Below are positions 42,401 through 49,673 of a stretch of DNA of 64,000 bases, one piece after another. Position numbers and translations under genes: made by a program. The DNA is from Pseudonocardia sp. (GTDB lineage Bacteria; Actinomycetota; Actinomycetes; Mycobacteriales; Pseudonocardiaceae), in the NCBI RefSeq assembly GCF_029263155.1, contig NZ_JAJCYB010000046.1:62001-126000 (forward strand), read 5' to 3'. Under the pieces are notes generated by a model that saw only the letters and a list, made by a program, of their open reading frames with translations, did not search any database and was not told where the DNA came from. Position 1 is the stretch's first letter. Each line of letters begins with the position of its first letter.

Positions 42401-42630
42401 GACTCCAGAGCGCCTGATCCGATACTGCCGGCGCACCCGATGACGCCGAAGACCTGAATCGCTCGGCGCCGGAGCGCGACCGTTTCCTCACGAAGGACCG
42501 GTCGCCCTTCCGGCAGGTCACGGTGTGCCCGTGCCCGCTCCGGCGCTCCTTTCCGCCCGTTCTGGACTTTCCCCCGGTGGACCGTTTCCCGGTCCCCTCT
42601 CTCCCCCTCCCGTCAAACAAAGGAGTCAAC

Positions 42631-43608
42631 ATGCGACGGATCGGAAGGCGCCCGTTCGTGGCGCTCGTAGCCGTTGTGACGGCCGGAACGCTGGCCGCCT
42701 GCGGGGGTACCTCCGCAGAACCGGCCGGGGCCCCGGGCCAGGTGACGCCGGTGAGCGCGACGGTCCTGGCCGCCTCGACACTGGCGCCGGTCTACGCGGG
42801 TGTCGAGAACGGCTTCTTCAGCGAAGCGGGCATCGACCTGGCACTCACCCAGGCCGCGCCGTCGGCGGTCGTGCCCGCCGTCGTCAGCGGTTCCACCACG
42901 TTCGGCTACCTGGCGATCCCGTCGATCCTGCTGGCCGCCAGCAAGGACCTGCCGATCAAGATCGTGGCCAACGCGGGTGCCTCGCCGGACTCACCGGTGG
43001 TCGTCCCCAACGCCAGCGCGGTCCAGACGTACGCGGACCTCGCGGGCAAGCGGATCGCCGTGCCGAACCTCGGCGGGCTGGGCCAGTTCGCCGTGGTCGG
43101 CGCGTTGCTCAACAACGGCGTGGACCCGGCGGGCGTGCAGCTGCTCGAGGTCCCCTTCGGCGACATGGAGGCCGCGCTCGACCGTGGCACCGTCGACGCG
43201 GCCTGGCTCATCCAGCCCTTCGCGGCCCTCGCGGAGCAGCACGGCAAGACCCGCTCGCTCGGGTCCTCGGTCGAGGCGGCGGACATGGCCGCCATGGGCA
43301 GTGCCTACTTCTTCACGCTCGACGAGACCGTCACGAAGAACCCGGACATGGTCGGCAGGTTCGTCGACGCGGTGAAGCGCTCCAACGCCTACGGCCTGGA
43401 GAACGTCGACGAGATGGTCGACATCGTGCCGTCCTTCGCCCAGATCCCGCCCGAGGTCCTCGGCCCGAAGCTGGTCAGCGCCACCTACGGCGAGATCCCC
43501 GTCGACCAGCTCAAGCGGGTCAACGACTTCATGGTGGCCAACGGGTTCCTGACCAAGTCCGTCGACGTCGACGCCCTCGTCTGGACGGGCGCCACTGCCG
43601 GTCGATGA
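42631..43608 (+). CDS. ABC transporter substrate-binding lipoprotein (SsuA/NMT1 type)
   Basis: A 325-residue periplasmic-type binding protein with a signal peptide and lipobox TLAACGG (Cys about residue 25). VYAGVENGFFSEAGIDLALTQ is the hallmark start of the NMT1/SsuA fold, and LAGKRIAVPNLGGLGQF follows. Ligand unknown: the family binds nitrate, sulfonates, taurine, pyrimidine precursors and aromatic acids such as phthalate. ATG at 42631 sits 5 nt after AGGAG. Confidence 0.9.
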   Translation: MRRIGRRPFVALVAVVTAGTLAACGGTSAEPAGAPGQVTPVSATVLAASTLAPVYAGVENGFFSEAGIDLALTQAAPSAVVPAVVSGSTTFGYLAIPSILLAASKDLPIKIVANAGASPDSPVVVPNASAVQTYADLAGKRIAVPNLGGLGQFAVVGALLNNGVDPAGVQLLEVPFGDMEAALDRGTVDAAWLIQPFAALAEQHGKTRSLGSSVEAADMAAMGSAYFFTLDETVTKNPDMVGRFVDAVKRSNAYGLENVDEMVDIVPSFAQIPPEVLGPKLVSATYGEIPVDQLKRVNDFMVANGFLTKSVDVDALVWTGATAGR

Positions 43609-43617
43609 CCGGCCCGA

Positions 43618-43652
43618 CGGTCACCGGCCGCGGTTCACGCGGCCGCTGACCG
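43618..43652 (+). terminator. Intra-operon hairpin after the binding-protein gene
   Basis: CGGTCACCGGCCGCG (43618-43632) pairs with CGCGGCCGCTGACCG (43638-43652) with one mismatch and a 5-nt loop. It would protect or partly terminate the transcript, allowing more binding protein than permease. A smaller hairpin, CCGGTC-gat-GACCGG, overlaps the stop codon at 43598-43612. Confidence 0.65.
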
Positions 43653-43673
43653 GGACGTCGATGAGGAGGAGCG

Positions 43674-44495
43674 GTGAGCGAGATGCTGAGGGAACGCACG
43701 ACTGAGGTACGGGCGCGCGCGGTCGTCGGGCGGTCCGCCTACGGCCTGCTGGGCGTCGCGGGCGTGCTGGTGGTCCTGCAGGCGATGTCCGTGCTCGAGA
43801 TCGTGGACCGCAACACATTCCCACCCGTCACCGAGGACATCGCGGTGCTGGCGGAGCAGATGACCACGGCGACGTTCTGGTCCGCCGTCGGGAGCACGAT
43901 GATCGGCTGGGCGGTCGGTCTGGGCCTGGCGATCCTCATCGCGGTGCCGGTGGGCGTGCTGGTGGGGTCGTTCCCGCTGGCCTACCGGGCCTTCCGGATC
44001 CCGATCGAGTTCCTGCGCCCGATCCCCTCGGTCGCGCTCATCCCGCTCGCGGTGCTGCTGTTCGGGACGGGCATGGAATTCAAGCTCTTCCTGATCGTCT
44101 TCGCCTCGATCTGGCCGATCCTCATCCAGGTGCTCTACGGCGTGCAGGACGTCGACCCCGTCGCCAGCGACACGGCCCGCTCCTTCGGCTTCGGCCCGGT
44201 GAGCCGTCTGGTGCGGGTGACTTTGCCCAGCGCGCTGCCCTATGCGGCAACCGGCCTGCGCATCTCCGCCTCGATCGCGCTCGTGCTGGCGATCACCGCG
44301 GAGATCGTGGTCGGCGCCCCCGGCCTGGGCGGACTGATCAACTCGGCCCAGCAGGGAGGCTCCTACACCGTCATGTACGCGCTCATCCTCGCCACCGGAC
44401 TGCTCGGCTGGGGCGTCAACGTCGCCCTGGAACGCGGTGAACGGCGGGTCCTGCACTGGCACGTCTCGCACCGTCCGACAGGAGCCGAACTGTGA
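43674..44495 (+). CDS. ABC transporter permease (SsuC/NitT type)
   Basis: A 273-residue BPD_transp_1 permease with about six membrane helices. The ATPase-coupling loop reads DVDPVASDTARSFGFGPVSRLVRVTLPSA, ending in the conserved LPxA. It should form the channel with the adjacent permease. GTG at 43674 has AGGAGGAG upstream; its stop overlaps the next start (GTGA). Confidence 0.9.
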   Translation: MSEMLRERTTEVRARAVVGRSAYGLLGVAGVLVVLQAMSVLEIVDRNTFPPVTEDIAVLAEQMTTATFWSAVGSTMIGWAVGLGLAILIAVPVGVLVGSFPLAYRAFRIPIEFLRPIPSVALIPLAVLLFGTGMEFKLFLIVFASIWPILIQVLYGVQDVDPVASDTARSFGFGPVSRLVRVTLPSALPYAATGLRISASIALVLAITAEIVVGAPGLGGLINSAQQGGSYTVMYALILATGLLGWGVNVALERGERRVLHWHVSHRPTGAEL

Positions 44496-45274
44496 GGGCA
44501 CACCGTGGGGCGGCGGGCACGGCGCTGGAGATCGCCGTCCCCATCCTGATCTTGCTCGGTTGGGGGGTGTGGTCCGCGCAGGCCGGAAGCCTCTACTTCC
44601 CGCCCCTGACCGAGATCCTGCAGGCCTTCTGGAACATCCTGCTGCTGGAGCGGTTCGTCAGCGACGTGCTGCCGAGCCTCAGCCGGCTGATGGTCGGATA
44701 CGTGCTCGGGGTCGGCCTGGGCATCGTGGCGGGCTTCCTGCTCGGGCTGTCGGAGACCCTGACCCGGATCACCGGACCGCTCGTGCACTTCATGCGCGCC
44801 CTGCCGGCACCGGCGATCCTGCCCTTCGCCCTGCTGGTCTTCGGCCTGGGTGACGCCATGAAGATCAGCCTGATCGCCTTCGGGTGCTTCTTCCCGGTGC
44901 TGCTGACAACCATCGACGGGGTCCGCGGCATCGAGCCGGACTACCTCGCCGCAACCAGGGTGTACGGGATCAGCCGGAGGGACCGGCTGTGGCACGTGAT
45001 GCTGCCGGCGGCGCTTCCGCAGATTGTCGGGGGAATGCGCACCAGCCTGTCGCTGGGGTTCATCCTCGTCGTGATCAGCGAGATGGTCGCGGCGACATCG
45101 GGGATCGGTTACTTCGTCCTGCAGGCCCAGCGCACCTACGAGCTGCCGAACATGTGGGCGGGAATGATCCTGCTCGGCATTCTCGGATACCTCGTCAACG
45201 TCGTCTTCGTCCTTGTGGAGCGGCGGGTGCTGCGCTGGCACCGGGGAGCACGAGCAACAGCGGACGCGCAGTGA
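44492..45274 (+). CDS. ABC transporter permease (SsuC/NitT type)
   Basis: A 260-residue second permease with six predicted helices and the coupling loop EPDYLAATRVYGISRRDRLWHVMLPAALPQ. The presence of two different permease genes suggests a heterodimeric channel, whereas SsuC/TauC systems usually use one gene twice. Coupled to the first permease by a 4-nt overlap. Confidence 0.9.
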   Translation: MRAHRGAAGTALEIAVPILILLGWGVWSAQAGSLYFPPLTEILQAFWNILLLERFVSDVLPSLSRLMVGYVLGVGLGIVAGFLLGLSETLTRITGPLVHFMRALPAPAILPFALLVFGLGDAMKISLIAFGCFFPVLLTTIDGVRGIEPDYLAATRVYGISRRDRLWHVMLPAALPQIVGGMRTSLSLGFILVVISEMVAATSGIGYFVLQAQRTYELPNMWAGMILLGILGYLVNVVFVLVERRVLRWHRGARATADAQ

Positions 45275-45308
45275 GCCTCGTCCACCCGACGTCGAGAGGA
45301 GCCGAACA

Positions 45309-46151
45309 ATGCTCGAGATCCACCACCTGAGCAAGACCTACGGAACGGGGGCCGCCGCCACAACGGCCGTCGGTGACGTCTCGTTCACCGTCGAGAAGGG
45401 CGAGTTCGTCTGCGTCGTGGGCCCATCGGGATGCGGCAAGACGACCCTGCTCAAGTGCATGTCGGGGCTGCTGACGCCGACCTCGGGCGAGGCGCGGCTG
45501 CACGGCGTCCGCATCGACAGCCCACCCCGGCAGATGGCGCTGGTCTTCCAGGACTACAGCCGGTCGCTGTTCCCCTGGATGACCACGCGGCAGAACATCA
45601 TGTTCCCGCTGAAGAACAAGAACCCCGACCGGAAGACCGCCCGCAAGCTGGCCGACCAGGCCGCCGAATCGGTTGGTCTCGGGGGCTTCGGCGACCGCTA
45701 CCCGTGGCAGCTCTCCGGCGGTATGCAGCAGCGGGTGGCGATCGCCCGGGCGCTGGCCTACCAGCCCGAGATCCTGCTCATGGACGAGCCGTTCGCCTCC
45801 GTCGACGCTCAGACACGCGTGGACCTCGAGGACCTGACGCTGCGGCTGCGGAACGACTACGGCGTGACCGTGGTGTTCGTGACCCACGACATCGACGAGT
45901 CGGTCTACCTCGCCGACCGCGTCGTGATGCTCACGCAACGTCCCACGAAGGTCGGGGAGATCCTCGATGTCGACCTGCCGCGCCCGCGCGACCAGGTGGC
46001 GACCAAGGAGCTGCCTCGCTTCGCCGAGCTGCGGGCACACGTCTACACCGCGATGAAGCGCCCGGGGGCGGCCGAGCTGCGCCCACCCGTCGATGCGCCG
46101 GCGCCCCCGCGCGACACCGGTCTCACCGCGGAGATGAACCTGCAGCACTGA
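45309..46151 (+). CDS. ABC transporter ATP-binding protein (SsuB/NitT type)
   Basis: A 280-residue ATPase with Walker A GPSGCGKTT, Q-loop VFQDYSRSLFPW, signature LSGGMQQRVAIARAL, Walker B ILLMDEPFASVD and the H-loop VFVTHDIDES. The VTHD(I/V)xEA-like segment and FPWM(T)T motif are typical of nitrate/sulfonate/aromatic-acid importers. ATG at 45309 after GAGGAGCCGAAC; the frame is open upstream into the permease but not coding. The last ~30 residues are Pro/Ala-rich. Confidence 0.92.
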   Translation: MLEIHHLSKTYGTGAAATTAVGDVSFTVEKGEFVCVVGPSGCGKTTLLKCMSGLLTPTSGEARLHGVRIDSPPRQMALVFQDYSRSLFPWMTTRQNIMFPLKNKNPDRKTARKLADQAAESVGLGGFGDRYPWQLSGGMQQRVAIARALAYQPEILLMDEPFASVDAQTRVDLEDLTLRLRNDYGVTVVFVTHDIDESVYLADRVVMLTQRPTKVGEILDVDLPRPRDQVATKELPRFAELRAHVYTAMKRPGAAELRPPVDAPAPPRDTGLTAEMNLQH

Positions 46152-46192
46152 GCCGTGCTGCGTACCGCAACCCACCCCACGCCAGGAGAATC

Positions 46193-46402
46193 ATGCGCAT
46201 CGTCGCCGTCGACATGGACCTCTGCGAAGGCCACGGCAAGTGCTATCTGACGGCTCCGGATCTGCTCCGGCCGCAGGACGACGCCGGTCGTGCGGAGTTT
46301 TTCGCCGACCCGATCGACCCCGCCGACACCGTCCGGTTCCGGCGCGCCGACGGGGCAGTCCTCGGGTGCCCGGAGCGGGCGCTGTCGTGGGCCGAGGCCT
46401 GA
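46193..46402 (+). CDS. [3Fe-4S]-type ferredoxin for P450
   Basis: A 69-residue ferredoxin too short to stand out among longer overlapping frames. DLCEGHGKCYLTAPDLL (C-x5-C) and VLGCPERALSW (C-P) give three cluster cysteines, with position 2 of the usual four-cysteine set replaced, as in actinobacterial P450 ferredoxins. ATG at 46193 has AGGAG 4 nt upstream. Directly precedes the P450 gene and likely donates electrons to it. Confidence 0.88.
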   Translation: MRIVAVDMDLCEGHGKCYLTAPDLLRPQDDAGRAEFFADPIDPADTVRFRRADGAVLGCPERALSWAEA

Positions 46403-46443
46403 CCGGTCCCCCGGGACCCCGGGACACATCGAGAGGAACCAGC

Positions 46444-47688
46444 ATGAGCCTGTACACCCAGTTCGACCACTACAACCCGCCGATCGGTCCGGACGGCACG
46501 CCCTACGAGTTCTACGAGGCGCTGCGCGATGAGGCGCTGCAGACCGATACCCCGATCGGCTGGAGCGAGGTGTACGGCGGCTTCTGGGTGGTGACGGGGT
46601 GGGCCGAGGCCAAGGAGATCCAGCGCAACAACACCGCGTTCTCCAACGCGGGGACGACGTTCCCGACCTACGACACCCCCAACGACCGGCCCCTGATGCT
46701 CGCCGGCAGCGATGACCCCCAGCACGCCAAGTACCGCAAGTTCGTGCAGGCGCGTTTCTCGCCGGGCCAGGCCCAGGGTTTTGCCTACCGGCTGCGGGTG
46801 GTCACCAACGAGCTCATCGACTCCTTCATCGACCGCGGTCGCTTCGACCTGGCCGACGGTTTCACGAACGAGCTGCCCGCCCGGCTGACGGCGATCATGG
46901 GCGGCCTGCCCGAGTCCGACACCGGCCTGTACCGCACCTGGGTGCACGCCGCGGCGCAACTCTCGGTGGCCAAGTCGGGCGCGTCCGCGGCCTACATCCG
47001 GGAGCTCGACGAGTACTTCCAGACCAAGATCGAGGACTGGCGCTCGCGTCCGGACGGCGACTACATGGCGATGATCGCCCAGGGCCATATCGACGGTGAG
47101 CCCCTCAGCGACGCCGAGGTCAAGGGCTTCTTCTTCGGACTCCTGCTCGGCGCCATCGACAACACCTCCTACCTGCTCGCCAGCATGTTCTGGCGGCTGT
47201 CGTGGGACCACGAGCTGCGCCGCAGGCTGGTGCGCCACCCGGAGCTACTGCCCAGCGCCATCGACGAGTTCCTGCGGTTCTACTCACCCGGCATCTCCGG
47301 GCGCCTGGTCCTCGAGCGCATCACCCTCGGCGGGGTCACGATGGAGCCGGGCCAGCAGGTCGTCATGCTCCACCAGGTCGAGAACCGTGACCCCCGCGAG
47401 TTCGAGCACCCCGACGTGTTCGTGCCGGACCGCTCGCCCAACCGCCACTTCGCGCTCGGCCTGGGAATCCACCGCTGCCTGGGGATGCACATCCTTCGGG
47501 TCGAGGCCCAGGTCATGGCCGAGGAGTTCTTCAAGCGCATCCCGGAGTGGCGGTTGGACCCGGACCGTCCGGCGCGCTGGTACGCCGGCCAGGTCAGCGG
47601 GATGGCGACGGTGCCGATCGTGTTCCCTCCCGGCGGCGGACTCCCCGAGCCCGGCTGGGTCCCCGGCCGCGAACCGGCCCACGCATGA
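46444..47688 (+). CDS. Cytochrome P450 monooxygenase
   Basis: A 414-residue soluble bacterial P450. ExxR is in DEFLRFYS; the haem-thiolate loop is FALGLGIHRCLGMH with Cys345. The I-helix oxygen-activation motif reads LGAIDNTSY: Asp239 is followed by Asn240 where most P450s have Thr. P450cin (CYP176A1) carries a similar Asn. The enzyme probably hydroxylates or O-dealkylates the locus substrate, fed by the ferredoxins at 46193 and 49196 and the reductase at 40901. ATG at 46444 follows GAGAGGA. Its stop overlaps the next ATG by 4 nt. Confidence 0.93.
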   Translation: MSLYTQFDHYNPPIGPDGTPYEFYEALRDEALQTDTPIGWSEVYGGFWVVTGWAEAKEIQRNNTAFSNAGTTFPTYDTPNDRPLMLAGSDDPQHAKYRKFVQARFSPGQAQGFAYRLRVVTNELIDSFIDRGRFDLADGFTNELPARLTAIMGGLPESDTGLYRTWVHAAAQLSVAKSGASAAYIRELDEYFQTKIEDWRSRPDGDYMAMIAQGHIDGEPLSDAEVKGFFFGLLLGAIDNTSYLLASMFWRLSWDHELRRRLVRHPELLPSAIDEFLRFYSPGISGRLVLERITLGGVTMEPGQQVVMLHQVENRDPREFEHPDVFVPDRSPNRHFALGLGIHRCLGMHILRVEAQVMAEEFFKRIPEWRLDPDRPARWYAGQVSGMATVPIVFPPGGGLPEPGWVPGREPAHA

Positions 47689-49175
47689 GCGCGGGGGGCG
47701 TGCAGGCACGCACCCCGTCGCCCGGCGCGACGGTCGAGGGGCCGGTGCCCGTGACCGCGGAGTCCCGCCCGTTCATGGTGCGCAGGGGCGATCTGGACGC
47801 CGCGGGGTTCGTCGTCGAGGAGTACTTCCTCGCCGGTACGGCCAACGTCTACGACTGGGGCCCGGAGGGGACGTCGGAGAGTCCGGTCGTGCGCACACCT
47901 GCCGCGCCGTACCGCACGCGGATGCTCATCCGCAGGCCGGTGGACCCGACCCGGTTCAGCGGGAACGTTTGGGTCGAGCTGAGCAACCCCTCCCGTGCGC
48001 ACGACATCGAGCTGCAATGGTGCGCGGCGACCGACAAGTTCCTGCGCGACGGTGACGTGCACGTGGCGTTGACGATCAAGCCCATCGCGGTTGCCGCGCT
48101 GCAGCGTTTCGACCCGGTCCGCTATGCGTCGCTGTCGATGGCCAACCCGCTGCCACCGCAGGAGCAGACGGTCGGCTCGCTGCCGGGCGAGCCCGGCTAC
48201 GACGAGAACCTCTCGAAGCTCTCCGAGAACGGGTTGGCCTGGGACATCATCAGCCAGGTCGGACTGCTGATGCGCAGCGGAGATCACGCCGGGTCGCTGC
48301 GGGGCTACGACGTCCGGCACGTGTTCGCCACCGGCGTCTCCCAGACCGGATTCTTCCTCAACACGTGGACGGCGAACTTCTCCGGCCCGGCCGCGGCGGC
48401 CGCGGGCGGGCCGGTCTACGACGGCGTCGTCGCGTTCATCGGCGCGGGGAAGACGGTGCCGATCAACCAGGCGCTCGCGGCCACCGGGCCCGACGACCCG
48501 CGCAGCGCGCTGCCCGCCGGGCACGTCCCCTTCATCCGCGCCGACTCGCAGAGCGAGCCGTTCACCCTCGACGGGTACCGGACGCGCCGGCCCGACAGCG
48601 ACGACCCTGCGGACCCCTACCGGCTCTACGAGTACGCCGGCACCTCCCATGGCTGGTCGGATATCTACAACCACCAGGCACCGCTCGCCGACGTGCTAGC
48701 CGCAGGTGCCGCGCCGCTGACCTTCGCCACCTGCGCGGAGCACACCTGGAACAGCCTGCCGCGGCAGTACCTCGAACCGGCGGTGCTGGCCAACATGGAG
48801 CGCTGGGTCGCCGACGGGCTCGCCCCGCCGCGGCAGGCCGAGCCGCTCCGGATCCTGGAGCCGGGTACCCCGCGGGCCCGTTTCGAGACCGACGAGCACG
48901 GCAACGTGCTCGGCGGGGTGCGCACGCCCTATGTGGACGTGCCGACCCGCACCTACCACGACCGCGCCACCGACTCGTCCCCGCGCGATCTCGGGCGCTT
49001 CTTCGGTCACGAGGTGCGGTTCGGGAGCGCGGTGCTCGAGCAGCTCTACGGTGGCCACGCCGACTACGTGGCTCGGGTGGACGCGGCAGTGGCGGAGATG
49101 CTGGCCCAACGCTGGGTGGAGCCGGCCGAGGCCGAGCACATCCGCGCGCACGCGCGTTACACAGCGATCCCCTAG
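47685..49175 (+). CDS. Large alpha/beta hydrolase domain protein (Abhydrolase_10-like)
   Basis: A 496-residue enzyme of the family annotated 'alpha/beta hydrolase domain-containing'. The nucleophile elbow is VFATGVSQTGFFLNTW; RADSQSEPF and YEYAGTSHGWSD supply the probable acid and His. N-terminal strands include RMLIRRPVDPTRFSGNVWVEL. No signal peptide is seen. It could hydrolyse an ester or lactone in the pathway. ATG at 47685 overlaps the P450 stop (ATGA), so it is coupled to P450 expression. Confidence 0.82.
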   Translation: MSAGGVQARTPSPGATVEGPVPVTAESRPFMVRRGDLDAAGFVVEEYFLAGTANVYDWGPEGTSESPVVRTPAAPYRTRMLIRRPVDPTRFSGNVWVELSNPSRAHDIELQWCAATDKFLRDGDVHVALTIKPIAVAALQRFDPVRYASLSMANPLPPQEQTVGSLPGEPGYDENLSKLSENGLAWDIISQVGLLMRSGDHAGSLRGYDVRHVFATGVSQTGFFLNTWTANFSGPAAAAAGGPVYDGVVAFIGAGKTVPINQALAATGPDDPRSALPAGHVPFIRADSQSEPFTLDGYRTRRPDSDDPADPYRLYEYAGTSHGWSDIYNHQAPLADVLAAGAAPLTFATCAEHTWNSLPRQYLEPAVLANMERWVADGLAPPRQAEPLRILEPGTPRARFETDEHGNVLGGVRTPYVDVPTRTYHDRATDSSPRDLGRFFGHEVRFGSAVLEQLYGGHADYVARVDAAVAEMLAQRWVEPAEAEHIRAHARYTAIP

Positions 49176-49195
49176 GACGAATCGGACGGAACGGC

Positions 49196-49453
49196 ATGGC
49201 ATACGTGATCGGTCAGGCGTGCATCGGCGAGAAGCGCGGGGAGTGCGTTCCCGTCTGTCCGGTGGATTGCATCCATCCGACACCCGACGAGGCGGGCTAC
49301 GCGAGCGCGGAGCAGCTGTACATCAACCCCGACGAGTGCATCGACTGCGAGGCTTGTAAGGACGCGTGCCCGGTGAACGCGATCAGCCACGAGGAGTTCC
49401 TGACGGTGGATCTGCAGCGCTTCATCGAGATCAACGCGGCTTTCTACCGGTGA
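49196..49453 (+). CDS. 7Fe/8Fe-type ferredoxin (FdxA-like)
   Basis: An 85-residue ferredoxin: ACIGEKRGECVPVCPVDCIHP in the first half and DECIDCEACKDACPVNAI in the second. The second set is C-x2-C-x2-C-x3-CP. The first, C-x7-C-x3-CP, is characteristic of a [3Fe-4S] plus [4Fe-4S] protein. ATG at 49196. A second electron carrier in the same operon as the P450; it may serve another oxidase or link to the FprA-type reductase. Confidence 0.9.
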   Translation: MAYVIGQACIGEKRGECVPVCPVDCIHPTPDEAGYASAEQLYINPDECIDCEACKDACPVNAISHEEFLTVDLQRFIEINAAFYR

Positions 49454-49465
49454 GAGGACGAGGAC

Positions 49466-49621
49466 GTGGCAAAGACGCGCCTGAAGTGCCCATGCGGCGA
49501 GATGATCACCGCGCCGGACGAGGATCTACTCGTCGAGCGGGCCTACGCGCACCTGGCCGCGGAGCATCCCGCGCTGGCCGACACCTACACGCGCGACGAA
49601 GTCCTCTTCATGGCGTACTGA
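49466..49621 (+). CDS. DUF1059-like small protein
   Basis: A 51-residue protein starting GTG 49466 after GAGGACGAGG: KTRLKCPCGEMITAPDED, then VERAYAHLAAEHPALADTYTRDEVLFMAY. The N-terminal C-x-C and the DEDLLVERAYAHLAAEHP helix match DUF1059-type proteins. Function unknown; the CPCG turn could bind metal. It lies 12 nt after the ferredoxin and 4 nt before the next in-frame ATG region, so it belongs to the operon. Confidence 0.65.
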   Translation: MAKTRLKCPCGEMITAPDEDLLVERAYAHLAAEHPALADTYTRDEVLFMAY

Positions 49622-49673
49622 GCGCATGCGGGGGCCGGCACCGATGACACGTTCGACGAAGCGAGGCGGGGGA

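Noticed and set aside
42401-42630. Known riboswitch class in the leader
   Set aside because: No conserved core of a riboswitch I can recognise; reported only as an unusual leader.
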